The position numbers were made by a program, and so were the translations under genes. From Paraburkholderia eburnea (GTDB lineage Bacteria; Pseudomonadota; Gammaproteobacteria; Burkholderiales; Burkholderiaceae), in assembly GCF_002917095.1 (NCBI RefSeq), contig NZ_PQGA01000017.1, forward strand, positions 1 through 64,000: DNA of 64,000 nucleotides, in the 5' to 3' direction. The notes beneath the pieces were generated by a model, which saw only the letters and a list, made by a program, of their open reading frames with translations, made no database searches and was not told the origin of the DNA. The first letter of the stretch is position 1, and each line of letters starts with the position of its first letter. Of the stretch, positions 1-8,806 are shown piece by piece.

Positions 1-38
1 CACAGAACTTGACCTGAAGACCGTAAAAACCTGAGCAT

Positions 39-78
39 CATGTGTCAACCATGTCCTCGTACATGTGTCAACCATGTC
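39..78. repeat. Two copies of a 17-bp direct repeat, possible IS end
   Basis: The 17-mer catgtgtcaaccatgtc occurs at 39-55 and again, base for base, at 62-78, so the copies are 23 bp apart. Repeated subterminal motifs of this kind are found at the ends of some transposable elements (IS481 and IS21 type). I remember similar strings next to such elements in Burkholderia-like genomes, but no transposase is visible here, so the IS assignment is an inference. If it is correct, the element lies to the left and the window begins at its border. Confidence 0.4.
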
Positions 79-90
79 TCCAGTCTGTAC

Positions 91-200
91 ACCGCGGCAA
101 AGAAAGTAGGTGCCGCCCCGCACAGGGGCAACACTGGCAGACCGACACGAAAACAAGGAAATGCCAACCCCAAAAGCACAACGACAAAAAACCACACCAC
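91..200. repeat. Likely dispersed intergenic repeat of Burkholderia-type genomes
   Basis: The segment around 97-135 (aaagaaagtaggtgccgccc followed by a cgcacaggggcaac motif) matches, from memory, a repeat scattered through Paraburkholderia-like chromosomes, where it is often mis-annotated as the C-terminus of small hypothetical proteins. The downstream A/C-rich tract fits that pattern. Copy number cannot be checked inside this window, because only one copy is present. Confidence 0.35.
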
Positions 201-383
201 AAACCACTTAAGTTTTTCCGTCAAAAACCATCGCCAACCCGCAATCACGCAATACCGAAAACACCAACTGGCGTCCCCATCATAACGCGATGCCGTTTTT
301 ATTCTATCGGCGAGGGCGGCTAATTTGTTCTACTGCTCCCATCGCCGCACAAGCGGCCCGCCCCCCAGCACAGGGAAAAACAG

Positions 384-1769
384 ATGAACGTCAGCGTCTT
401 CGACCTGTTCAAGATCGGCATCGGTCCGTCGAGTTCGCACACGGTCGGCCCGATGATCGCCGCTTGCCGCTTCGCATCGCATATCGAGGACGCCAATCTG
501 CTCGGCTTCGTGCGCCGCGTGAAGGCGGAGTTGTACGGTTCGCTCGGCGCAACCGGCAAGGGCCACGGCACCGACAAGGCCGTGCTGCTCGGCCTCGAAG
601 GCAATCTGCCGCATATCGTCGATCCGGACAGCATCGAGCCGCGCCTCGCCGCCATTCGCCGCGACCGCGAACTCGTGCTGCTCGGCAAGCATCCGATACG
701 CTTCGACGAGCGCGAGTGCATCGGCTTCTATCGCAAGACCCTGGGCGGCACGAACACGCTGCATTCCAACGGCATGCGCTTTCAGGCTTTCGACGAGCAA
801 GGTCAGTTGCTGGTGGAGAAGGAGTATTACTCGGTCGGCGGCGGCTTTGTCGTGAATCGCGAAGGCGATCGCGTGAATGGCGTGCGCGGCGCGCAAGAGG
901 TACCCTGGCCGTTTCGCACCGGCGATGATCTGCTGCGCGTATGCCGCGAAAGTGGTCTCTCGATTGCCGAGGTGGTGTTCGCCAATGAATGCGCTTCGCG
1001 CTCGCCTCAAGCCGTGCGCGAAGGTCTGATGGCGATCTGGCAAACCATGGCCGCTTGCGTGGAACGCGGCTGCCGCATGCGTGGCGAACTGCCCGGTCCG
1101 ATGCAGGTGCGCCGCCGTGCCGCCGATCTCTGCACGAATCTGCGCGCCCGCTCGGAAGAGTCGTTGCGCGATCCACTGTCGATGCTCGACTGGGTCAATC
1201 TCTACGCGATGGCCGTCAATGAGGAGAACGCCGCTGGCGGGCGCGTGGTCACGGCGCCCACCAACGGCGCAGCCGGCGTGATTCCCGCCGTGCTCCATTA
1301 CTACGTCAAGTTTACGCCGGGTGCGAACGACAAGGGTATTGTCGACTTCCTGCTCACGGCGGCGGCCATCGGCATCATCTACAAGGAAACGGCCTCGATT
1401 TCAGGGGCCGAAGTGGGTTGCCAGGGCGAGGTGGGCGTGGCCTGCTCGATGGCCGCGGCGGCGCTCGCGGCTGTCATGGGCGGCACACCCTTGCAGGTGG
1501 AAAACGCCGCTGAAATCGGCATGGAACACAACCTGGGCATGACCTGCGATCCGGTGGGCGGCCTCGTGCAGATTCCCTGCATCGAGCGCAATGCGATGGG
1601 CGCAATCAAGGCGCTCAACGCATCGCGCATGGCGCTCAAAGGCAATGGCGAGCATTACGTCACGCTCGACAACGTGATCAAGACCATGCGCGAAACGGGT
1701 GCCGATATGAAAACCAAATACAAGGAGACGTCGCGGGGTGGTCTGGCCGTGAACGTCATCGAATGCTAA
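384..1769 (+). CDS. sdaA: L-serine ammonia-lyase (L-serine deaminase), Fe-S type
   Basis: Converts L-serine to pyruvate and ammonia, the exit from the betaine-glycine-serine route. The 461-residue protein has the N-terminal SDH beta domain, starting with the FKIGIGPSSSHT signature near residue 9, and a C-terminal SDH alpha domain from about residue 187. C346, C388 and C399 (in GCQGE, MTCDP and IPCIE) are the expected [4Fe-4S] ligands. The protein ends in a cysteine, C461. A C-terminal cysteine that reaches into the active site and caps the cluster is known for type 2 bacterial serine dehydratases such as the Legionella enzyme. It is the first gene of the sox operon, 38 bp before soxB. The ATG has an AGGGA site. 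Confidence 0.96.
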   Translation: MNVSVFDLFKIGIGPSSSHTVGPMIAACRFASHIEDANLLGFVRRVKAELYGSLGATGKGHGTDKAVLLGLEGNLPHIVDPDSIEPRLAAIRRDRELVLLGKHPIRFDERECIGFYRKTLGGTNTLHSNGMRFQAFDEQGQLLVEKEYYSVGGGFVVNREGDRVNGVRGAQEVPWPFRTGDDLLRVCRESGLSIAEVVFANECASRSPQAVREGLMAIWQTMAACVERGCRMRGELPGPMQVRRRAADLCTNLRARSEESLRDPLSMLDWVNLYAMAVNEENAAGGRVVTAPTNGAAGVIPAVLHYYVKFTPGANDKGIVDFLLTAAAIGIIYKETASISGAEVGCQGEVGVACSMAAAALAAVMGGTPLQVENAAEIGMEHNLGMTCDPVGGLVQIPCIERNAMGAIKALNASRMALKGNGEHYVTLDNVIKTMRETGADMKTKYKETSRGGLAVNVIEC

Positions 1770-1807
1770 TGGAACACGCGGGAAACGCACAACGAAGGAA
1801 CCGTGAA

Positions 1808-3052
1808 ATGAGCCGCTATTCGATATTCAGTCTGTTCCGCAACGGGTTGTCGTATCACGAGAACTGGGAGCGGCAATGGAAGAGTCCGGAGCCTAAAAAG
1901 GAATATGACGTCGTGATCGTCGGCGGCGGCGGGCATGGTTTGGCCACCGCGTATTACCTCGCGAAAGAACATGGCGTGAAGAACATCGCCATTCTGGAAA
2001 AAGGCTGGATCGGCGGCGGCAATACGGCGCGCAACACCACCATCGTGCGTTCGAACTATCTCTGGGACGAATCGGCTGCGCTCTATGAGAAGGCGATGAA
2101 GCTCTGGGAAGGGCTTTCCCAGGACTTGAACTACAACGTGATGTTCAGCCAGCGCGGCGTGCTGAATCTCGCGCACACGCTCCAGGACGTGCGCGATACC
2201 GAGCGCCGCGTGAATGCGAACCGTCTGAATGGCGTGGATGCCGAATTCCTCACGCCCGCGCAGATCAAGGAAATCGAGCCGACCATCAATCTCAACAGCC
2301 GCTATCCGGTGCTGGGCGCGTCGATCCAGCGCCGCGCGGGCGTGGCGCGTCACGATGCGGTGGCCTGGGGCTTCGCGCGCGGCGCGGACCGCCTGGGTGT
2401 GGACATCATTCAGAACTGCCAGGTGACGGGCATTCGCCGAGATGGGGCGCGCGTGACGGGCGTGGATACCGTTAAGGGATTCATCAAGGCGAAGAAAGTC
2501 GCGGTGGTGGCCGCAGGCAACACCTCGACGCTCGCCGATATGGCCGGTGTGCGCCTGCCGCTCGAAAGCCATCCGCTGCAGGCGCTGGTGTCCGAGCCGA
2601 TCAAGCCCGTGGTCAACACCGTCATCATGTCGAATGCCGTGCACGCCTATATCAGCCAGTCCGACAAGGGCGATCTCGTGATCGGTGCGGGCGTCGATCA
2701 ATACACGGGTTTCGGCCAGCGCGGCAGTTTCAACATTATCGAAGGCACTTTGCAGGCGATTGTCGAAATGTTCCCGGTGTTCTCGCGCGTGCGCATGAAC
2801 CGGCAGTGGGGCGGCATTGTCGATGTGTCGCCCGACGCGTGCCCGATCATCAGCAAGACCGACGTGAAGGGCCTGTATTTCAACTGCGGCTGGGGCACGG
2901 GCGGTTTCAAGGCCACGCCGGGTTCGGGCTGGACGTTCGCGCACACCATCGCCAACGACGAGCCGCACCCGTTGAACGCACCCTTCTCGCTGGACCGGTT
3001 CTATACCGGTCATCTGATCGACGAGCACGGCGCCGCCGCCGTCGCGCATTGA
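1808..3052 (+). CDS. soxB: Sarcosine oxidase subunit beta
   Basis: Flavin-binding catalytic subunit of heterotetrameric sarcosine oxidase, which demethylates sarcosine to glycine. The 414-residue protein has a Rossmann dinucleotide-binding motif GGGGHG at about 39-44 in a DAO-type fold. H182, in a RHDAVAW context, matches the position at which the family attaches FMN covalently. The start chosen is the ATG preceded by GAAGGA. An in-frame upstream ATG at 1763 would overlap sdaA and add 15 residues unlike the family. The gene sits in an sdaA-soxB-soxD-soxA-soxG-folB-like array with tight spacing. Confidence 0.97.
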   Translation: MSRYSIFSLFRNGLSYHENWERQWKSPEPKKEYDVVIVGGGGHGLATAYYLAKEHGVKNIAILEKGWIGGGNTARNTTIVRSNYLWDESAALYEKAMKLWEGLSQDLNYNVMFSQRGVLNLAHTLQDVRDTERRVNANRLNGVDAEFLTPAQIKEIEPTINLNSRYPVLGASIQRRAGVARHDAVAWGFARGADRLGVDIIQNCQVTGIRRDGARVTGVDTVKGFIKAKKVAVVAAGNTSTLADMAGVRLPLESHPLQALVSEPIKPVVNTVIMSNAVHAYISQSDKGDLVIGAGVDQYTGFGQRGSFNIIEGTLQAIVEMFPVFSRVRMNRQWGGIVDVSPDACPIISKTDVKGLYFNCGWGTGGFKATPGSGWTFAHTIANDEPHPLNAPFSLDRFYTGHLIDEHGAAAVAH

Positions 3053-3084
3053 ATTCCACACGGATCTGGTAAGGAGAACACAAC

Positions 3085-3390
3085 ATGTTGCTGATCGAAT
3101 GTCCGTGGTGCGGCCCGCGTGCCGAAGCGGAATTCTCCTGCGGCGGCGAGGCGGAAATCGCCCGGCCGCTGGAGACCGACAAGCTCACTGACAAGGAGTG
3201 GGGCGATTATCTGTTCATGCGCCATAACCCGCGCGGCGTTCACAAGGAGCAATGGCTGCATGCGCAGGGCTGTCGCCGCTGGTTCATGGTGACGCGCGAC
3301 ACCGTCAGCTATGAGATTCACGGCTACGAGAAATTTCGCACGGGCGGCGAAAGCACGACCGCACAGGACACGCAAGGGAGCAAGGCATGA
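3085..3390 (+). CDS. soxD: Sarcosine oxidase subunit delta
   Basis: Small zinc-binding structural subunit of heterotetrameric sarcosine oxidase, 101 residues. C6, C9, H59 and C63 are all present at the positions known to hold the structural zinc in this family. A strong AAGGAG site lies 10 bp before the ATG. The stop codon overlaps the soxA start in an ATGA arrangement, which indicates translational coupling. Confidence 0.96.
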   Translation: MLLIECPWCGPRAEAEFSCGGEAEIARPLETDKLTDKEWGDYLFMRHNPRGVHKEQWLHAQGCRRWFMVTRDTVSYEIHGYEKFRTGGESTTAQDTQGSKA

Positions 3391-6300
3391 GCCAGAAAAA
3401 CCGTCTGGGCGGCGGCGGCCGCATCAACCGCGCGATTCCCTTGACCTTCACGTTCAACGGACGCACGTATCAAGGCTACCAGGGCGATACGCTGGCATCG
3501 GCGCTGCTCGCCAACGATGTGCATTTCGTCGCGCGCAGCTTCAAGTATCACCGTCCACGCGGCATCGTCACAGCGGACGTGGCGGAGCCGAATGCCGTCG
3601 TGCAACTGGAGCGAGGCGCCTATACAGTGCCGAACGCGCGCGCCACGGAAATCGAGCTGTATCAAGGCCTCGTTGCGACCAGCGTGAACGCCGAGCCGAG
3701 CCTCGAAAGCGACCGCATGGCCGTGAACCAGAAGTTCTCGCGTTTCATGCCTGCGGGCTTCTATTACAAGACCTTCATGTGGCCGCGTAAATTCTGGCCG
3801 AAGTATGAAGAAAAGATTCGCGAGGCGGCGGGCCTGGGCAAGGTGCCCGAAGCGCTCGACGCGGATCGCTACGACAAGACCTTCGCACATTGCGACGTGC
3901 TCGTGGTGGGCGGCGGGCCGGTTGGCCTGCTCGCTGCATTGACGGCAGGGCGCAGCGGCGCGCGCGTGATTCTGGTCGACGATCAGCGTGAACTGGGCGG
4001 CAGCCTGCTCGCGGGCAAGACCGAAATCGACGGGCGCCCCGCGATTCACTGGGTCGAAAAGGTCGAAGCGGAACTCGCCGCGTTGCCCGATGTGCAGATT
4101 CTGTCGCGCAGCATGGCCTTCGGCTATCAGGATCACAATCTCGTCACCGTCACGCAGCGTCTGACCGATCATCTGCCGGTTTCCACACGCCAGGGTTCGC
4201 GCGAATTGCTGTGGAAGATCCGCGCGAAGCGCGTGATTCTCGCGACGGGTGCGCACGAGCGGCCCATCGTGTTCGGCAATAACGATCTGCCGGGGATCAT
4301 GCTGGCCTCGGCCGTGTCGACTTATATCCATCGCTATGGCGTGTTGCCGGGCCGCAACGCGGTTGTATTCACGAACAACGACGCGGGTTATCGCTGCGCG
4401 CTCGATCTCAAGGCTTGTGGCGCGTCGGTCACGATTGTCGACCCGCGTGGCCAGAGCACGAGCGAGTGGCAGGCCGCCGCGCGCCGCCAGGGCGTGAAGA
4501 TCATGAATAACGCGGCGATCATGAGCGCACGCGGCAAGCTGCGTGTGAATTCGGTCGAGGTCGTGGCCTGGAACAAAGGCCAGACGGGCGCGAAGCAGGC
4601 CGATCTGCCCTGCGATCTGGTCGCGATGTCGGGCGGCTTCAATCCGGTGCTGCATCTGTTTGCACAGTCGGGCGGCAAGGCCGCGTGGAGCGATGCGAAG
4701 TCGTGCTTCATTCCGGGCAAGCGCGTGCAGCCAGAAGTGAGCGCGGGCGCGGCAGTAGGCGAATTCAGTCTCGCGCGCGGTCTTACGCAGGGCATCGACG
4801 CGGGCGTGGACGCCGCGCAATCGCTGGGCTTCAAGGTCACGCGCGGTGCTGTGCCAAAAGTGGCCGATCATGCCGAAGCGCCGCTGCAACCGCTCTGGCT
4901 CGTAGGTAGTCACGCTGCGGCGGCACGCGGGCCGAAGCAGTTCGTCGACTTCCAGAATGACGTTGCCGCCGCCGATATCCTGGTGGCCGCGCGTGAAGGT
5001 TTCGAGTCGATCGAGCACGTCAAGCGCTATACGGCGATGGGCTTCGGCACCGATCAGGGCAAGCTCGGCAATATCAACGGCATGGCGATTCTCGCCAATG
5101 CACTCGGCAAGTCGATTCCGGAAACGGGCACCACGACGTTCCGGCCAAACTACACGCCGGTCACGTTCGGCACCTTTGCGGGGCGCGAGCTGGGCGACAT
5201 GCTCGACCCGATCCGCAAGACCTGCGTGCACGAATGGCACGTGGAGCATGGCGCGCTGTTCGAGGACGTCGGCAACTGGAAGCGTCCGTGGTACTTCCCG
5301 AAGAAGGGCGAAACCCTGCACGCGGCGGTCGTGCGAGAATGCCTGGCTGTCCGAAACAGTGTGGGCATACTCGACGCCTCGACGCTGGGCAAGATCGATA
5401 TTCAGGGTCCCGATGCCGCGAAGCTGCTCAACTGGGTCTATACGAATCCGTGGAGCAAACTGGAAGTCGGCAAGTGCCGCTACGGCCTGATGCTCGACGA
5501 AAACGGCATGGTGTTCGACGACGGCGTGACCGTGCGCCTCGGACCCGAGCACTACATGATGACCACGACGACGGGCGGCGCGGCGCGCGTGCTCACATGG
5601 CTCGAACGCTGGTTGCAGACCGAATGGCCCGATATGAAGGTGCGTCTGGCGTCCGTGACGGACCATTGGGCGACGTTTGCGGTCGTCGGCCCGAAGAGCC
5701 GCAAGGTGCTGCAGAAGGTGTGCGCCGATATCGATTTCGCCAACGCCGCGTTCCCGTTCATGTCGTATCGCAACGGCACGGTGGCGGGTGCGAAGGCGCG
5801 TGTGATGCGCATCAGCTTTTCGGGCGAACTGGCCTATGAAGTGAACGTGCCGGCCAATGCGGGCCGCGCTGTGTGGGAAGCATTGATGGCCGCAGGCGCG
5901 GAATTCGACATCACGCCTTACGGCACGGAAACGATGCACGTTTTACGGGCGGAAAAGGGTTACATCATCGTTGGTCAGGATACCGACGGATCGGTCACGC
6001 CGTTCGATCTGGGCATGGGCGGGCTGGTTTCGCAGACGAAGGATTTTCTGGGCAAGCGTTCGCTGTCGCGCTCGGATACGGCGAAGGAAGGACGCAAGCA
6101 GTTCGTCGGCCTGCTCACCGAGGACACGCAATACGTGCTGCCCGAAGGCGGCCAGATCGTCGCCCCCGAAGCGCGCGAGGCAACAGACGGCACGACACCG
6201 ATGATCGGCCACGTCACGTCGAGCTATTACAGCCCGATTCTCAAGCGCTCAATCGCGCTCGCGGTGGTGAAGGGTGGCCTCGGCAAAATGGGCGAAAAAG

Positions 6301-6395
6301 TCGTGGTGCCGATGGCCGATGGGCGGCGCGTGAGCGCCACGATCGCCAGCCCGATTTTCTATGACACGGAAGGGGTGCGTCAGCATGTGGAATGA
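3387..6395 (+). CDS. soxA: Sarcosine oxidase subunit alpha
   Basis: Large subunit of sarcosine oxidase (1002 residues, normal length). It holds NAD and noncovalent FAD and carries the tetrahydrofolate site that takes up the oxidised methyl group as 5,10-methylene-THF. Domain order: an N-terminal ferredoxin-like segment (about 20-100), a pyridine nucleotide-disulfide oxidoreductase region with GGGPVG at 175-180, a SoxA A3-type segment, then a C-terminal aminomethyltransferase (GcvT-like) fold from about 600 to the end. It starts on the soxD stop codon and overlaps soxG, so the subunits are probably coupled in translation. Confidence 0.97.
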   Translation: MSQKNRLGGGGRINRAIPLTFTFNGRTYQGYQGDTLASALLANDVHFVARSFKYHRPRGIVTADVAEPNAVVQLERGAYTVPNARATEIELYQGLVATSVNAEPSLESDRMAVNQKFSRFMPAGFYYKTFMWPRKFWPKYEEKIREAAGLGKVPEALDADRYDKTFAHCDVLVVGGGPVGLLAALTAGRSGARVILVDDQRELGGSLLAGKTEIDGRPAIHWVEKVEAELAALPDVQILSRSMAFGYQDHNLVTVTQRLTDHLPVSTRQGSRELLWKIRAKRVILATGAHERPIVFGNNDLPGIMLASAVSTYIHRYGVLPGRNAVVFTNNDAGYRCALDLKACGASVTIVDPRGQSTSEWQAAARRQGVKIMNNAAIMSARGKLRVNSVEVVAWNKGQTGAKQADLPCDLVAMSGGFNPVLHLFAQSGGKAAWSDAKSCFIPGKRVQPEVSAGAAVGEFSLARGLTQGIDAGVDAAQSLGFKVTRGAVPKVADHAEAPLQPLWLVGSHAAAARGPKQFVDFQNDVAAADILVAAREGFESIEHVKRYTAMGFGTDQGKLGNINGMAILANALGKSIPETGTTTFRPNYTPVTFGTFAGRELGDMLDPIRKTCVHEWHVEHGALFEDVGNWKRPWYFPKKGETLHAAVVRECLAVRNSVGILDASTLGKIDIQGPDAAKLLNWVYTNPWSKLEVGKCRYGLMLDENGMVFDDGVTVRLGPEHYMMTTTTGGAARVLTWLERWLQTEWPDMKVRLASVTDHWATFAVVGPKSRKVLQKVCADIDFANAAFPFMSYRNGTVAGAKARVMRISFSGELAYEVNVPANAGRAVWEALMAAGAEFDITPYGTETMHVLRAEKGYIIVGQDTDGSVTPFDLGMGGLVSQTKDFLGKRSLSRSDTAKEGRKQFVGLLTEDTQYVLPEGGQIVAPEAREATDGTTPMIGHVTSSYYSPILKRSIALAVVKGGLGKMGEKVVVPMADGRRVSATIASPIFYDTEGVRQHVE

Positions 6396-7029
6396 AACGA
6401 GAGAACCGATGCCCCTCGCGGAACGCGTGGCGGCTGTGCGGCTGGAGTCGCCGTTCGTCGGCGCGGCGGATGTGATGGACGCGCACGCTACGCGTGCATC
6501 GAAGGCGTTTGCGATGCGCGAACTGCCGTTTCGCGATCTGGTCAACGTGCGTGGCGAACCGGGCGACACCGCGTTCACCAGCGCGTTCGCGCAGGCCGTG
6601 GGCTGCCGCCTGCCGGCGCAGCCGAACACACGCTCGCAGGGCACCGATTACGACGCGCTCTGGCTCGGCCCGGATGAATGGCTCGTGCGCTCGGCCGGCC
6701 CTGTCGAAGCCGGCGTGCTCGAAGCGAAGCTCACGGGCGTATTGAGCGGCAATACCGGTGCGTGGGCCACGGCTGTCGATGTCGGCAGCGGCTATACCGT
6801 GGTCGAATTGACCGGCACGCGCGTGCGCGAAGTGCTCGCGCGCGGCTGCCCGCTCGATCTTCATCCGCGTCTGTTCAAGGACGGGCAATGCGCGCAAAGC
6901 TTCTTTTTCAAGGCGTCGATCGTGCTGATTCCCTCGGGCGTCGATCGCTATGAAGTGGTCGTGCGTCGCAGCTTCGCGGATTACTTCTGCCGCATTCTGC
7001 TCGACGCTGCTGCGCCGCTTATGTCATGA
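6385..7029 (+). CDS. soxG: Sarcosine oxidase subunit gamma
   Basis: Gamma subunit of heterotetrameric sarcosine oxidase, 214 residues from the chosen ATG. It has a GcvT/YgfZ-like fold resembling the C-terminal part of SoxA, with recognisable segments DALWLGPDEWLV and VDVGSGYTVVELTG. The start at 6385 lies 11 bp inside soxA, downstream of a GGAAGGGG stretch. An in-frame ATG at 6361 would add eight atypical residues. The stop overlaps the next gene by ATGA. Confidence 0.93.
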   Translation: MWNETREPMPLAERVAAVRLESPFVGAADVMDAHATRASKAFAMRELPFRDLVNVRGEPGDTAFTSAFAQAVGCRLPAQPNTRSQGTDYDALWLGPDEWLVRSAGPVEAGVLEAKLTGVLSGNTGAWATAVDVGSGYTVVELTGTRVREVLARGCPLDLHPRLFKDGQCAQSFFFKASIVLIPSGVDRYEVVVRRSFADYFCRILLDAAAPLMS

Positions 7030-7472
7030 ATATCGTCGATGAGGGCATCGTGCAGGCGCTGGCTCCTCTTGCATCGCGTGCGTCGTCGATGGGCCGTGGC
7101 TGGAGCGTGTTCGTCGATGGGTTGAGCGTGCCGGTGCGCGTGGGCATTCATGCGTATGAGCATGAGGCGCCGCAGCCCGTCGTGATCGATGCGCAATTGG
7201 GCTACCGCTGCGAGCCGAACGAGACGGCCGAGTGGATCGACTACGACGGCTGGTGCACGCGCGTGGCCGACTGGCTCGCGCATCGGCCGCATACGAGGCT
7301 GCTCGAAACGCTGGTCGCCGATCTCGCGGCGTTCTCGTTTCGCGAGTGGCCTGCGTTGCAGACGCTCACGCTCGCCGTGCACAAGCCGAAGATTCGTCCC
7401 GGCACGCGGCGCGTGGGCGTGGCGCTCGACTGGACGCGCGCCGACTTTCTCGCATGGAGCAGCGTGAAGTAG
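7026..7472 (+). CDS. Dihydroneopterin aldolase-like (FolB domain) protein
   Basis: A 148-residue protein with a FolB-type core from about residue 27. The segment VRVGIHAYEHE carries the conserved glutamate, IDYDGW the tyrosine position, and LAVHKPKI the conserved lysine of dihydroneopterin aldolases. About 25 extra N-terminal residues precede the core. FolB makes the pterin alcohol precursor of folate. Placement as the last cistron of the sox operon, with a 4-bp ATGA overlap with soxG, suggests it supplies or modifies folate for the THF-dependent sarcosine oxidase; that link is inferred. A housekeeping folB presumably exists elsewhere. Confidence 0.82.
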   Translation: MNIVDEGIVQALAPLASRASSMGRGWSVFVDGLSVPVRVGIHAYEHEAPQPVVIDAQLGYRCEPNETAEWIDYDGWCTRVADWLAHRPHTRLLETLVADLAAFSFREWPALQTLTLAVHKPKIRPGTRRVGVALDWTRADFLAWSSVK

Positions 7473-7540
7473 TCCTGAATTGTCAGGATTGACAGGGAGA
7501 AATAGAAAGCAAAAAGCCCATCACAAAGGAGACAGCAACG

Positions 7541-8737
7541 ATGAGCAATAATCGAGGCGTGGTGTATCTAGGAGCGGGCAAGGTCGAAGTGCAGAATATC
7601 GACTACCCGAAAATGGTCGATCCTTCGGGACGCTCGATCGGCCATGGTGTGATTCTCAAGGTGGTCAGTACGAATATCTGCGGCTCGGACCAGCACATGG
7701 TCCGTGGCCGCACGACAGCGCCCGTTGGTCTCGTGCTCGGCCACGAGATTACCGGCGAAGTGGTGGAAGTGGGTCGCGACGTGGAAACGCTCAAGATCGG
7801 CGATCTGGTGTCGGTGCCGTTCAACGTCGCGTGTGGACGTTGCGCGATGTGCCGCGAACAGCACACGGGCGTGTGCCTTAACGTGAATCCCTCGCGCGCG
7901 GGCGGCGCGTATGGCTACGTGGATATGGGCGGCTGGATCGGCGGACAGGCGGAATATGTGCTCGTGCCTTACGCCGATTTCAATCTGCTCAAATTCCCGG
8001 ATCGCGATCAGGCGATGTCGAAGATTCGCGATCTCACGTGCCTATCGGATATTCTGCCGACGGGTTATCACGGCGCGCTCACGGCGGGAGTGAAACCTGG
8101 CTCGACGGTCTATATCGCGGGCGCGGGGCCGGTCGGAATGGCGGCGGCGGCTTCGGCGCGCTTGCTCGGCGCGGCCTGCACGATCGTCGGCGACATGAAT
8201 GCCGAACGTCTCGCACATGCGAAGGCGATGGGCTTCGAAGTGGTCGATCTTTCGAAGGACGCAACGTTGGGCGAACAGATCGAGCAGATTCTCGGCAAGC
8301 CGGAGATCGATTGCGCCGTCGATTGCGTGGGTTTCGAGGCCCATGGACATGGTGCCTCGGGGCACGAGGAGGAGGCGCCCGCTACCGTGCTCAATTCGCT
8401 GATGGAGATTACGCGCCCTGCGGGGATGATCGGTATTCCGGGTCTTTATGTGACCGATGATCCGGGCGCAACCGACGTGGCGGCGAAGCACGGCAGCCTG
8501 AGCATCCGCTTTGGCCTGGGCTGGGCGAAATCGCACACGTTCCATACCGGTCAGACGCCCGTGCTCAAGTACAACCGCAACCTCATGCAGGCGATTCTGT
8601 TCGACCGTCTGCCGATCGCGAAGATCGTCAACGTGACGGTGATTTCGCTGGAAGAAGCCCCGGAGGGGTACAAGAAATTCGATGGCGGCGCGCCGCGTAA
8701 ATTCGTCATCGACCCGCATCGGATGCTGGCGGCGTAA
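7541..8737 (+). CDS. fdhA: Glutathione-independent formaldehyde dehydrogenase
   Basis: NAD-dependent zinc dehydrogenase that oxidises formaldehyde without glutathione, 398 residues, matching the Pseudomonas putida type enzyme. C47 and H68 are the catalytic zinc ligands, C98, C101, C104 and C112 the structural zinc site, and the Rossmann motif GAGPVG is present near residue 190. A strong AAAGGAG site precedes the ATG. It lies 68 bp after the FolB-like gene and ends at a strong hairpin, so it is probably the last gene of the sdaA-sox unit. It would detoxify formaldehyde released by the betaine and dimethylglycine demethylases and by uncoupled sarcosine oxidase. Confidence 0.95.
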   Translation: MSNNRGVVYLGAGKVEVQNIDYPKMVDPSGRSIGHGVILKVVSTNICGSDQHMVRGRTTAPVGLVLGHEITGEVVEVGRDVETLKIGDLVSVPFNVACGRCAMCREQHTGVCLNVNPSRAGGAYGYVDMGGWIGGQAEYVLVPYADFNLLKFPDRDQAMSKIRDLTCLSDILPTGYHGALTAGVKPGSTVYIAGAGPVGMAAAASARLLGAACTIVGDMNAERLAHAKAMGFEVVDLSKDATLGEQIEQILGKPEIDCAVDCVGFEAHGHGASGHEEEAPATVLNSLMEITRPAGMIGIPGLYVTDDPGATDVAAKHGSLSIRFGLGWAKSHTFHTGQTPVLKYNRNLMQAILFDRLPIAKIVNVTVISLEEAPEGYKKFDGGAPRKFVIDPHRMLAA

Positions 8738-8756
8738 GGTTTTATTCGCGTGCATG

Positions 8757-8790
8757 AAAAAGGCAGCCCTTGGTTCGGGCTGCCTTTCGG
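8757..8790. terminator. Bidirectional Rho-independent terminator between fdhA and the AraC regulator
   Basis: AGGCAGCCC (8761-8769) pairs perfectly with GGGCTGCCT (8777-8785). The stem is extended by A residues on the left and T residues on the right, and the loop is seven bases. It lies between convergent genes and can serve both strands. Confidence 0.85.
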
Positions 8791-8806
8791 TGTTGCTGCG
8801 CGTTTT

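Larger units (their letters stand above)
1..383. other. Left-edge non-coding stretch before sdaA
   Basis: No convincing gene lies here. Bases 2-34 can be read as the last ten codons of a reading frame entering from outside the window and ending in TGA, but this is too short to identify. Two repeat features (listed separately) occupy the left half. The right half, from about 200, is comparatively A- and C-rich, unlike the GC-rich coding DNA that follows, and presumably carries the promoter of the sdaA-sox operon. I could not pick a convincing -35/-10 pair. An AGGGA ribosome-binding site sits just ahead of the sdaA ATG. Confidence 0.5.

Noticed and set aside
40..323. Overlapping short open frames in the left-edge repeat
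   Set aside because: They translate a dispersed repeat, have no bias or family support, and overlap each other in several frames.
3324..5939. Long minus-strand open frame opposite soxA
   Set aside because: Composition is low-complexity and it has no recognisable motif; soxA is unambiguous on the other strand.
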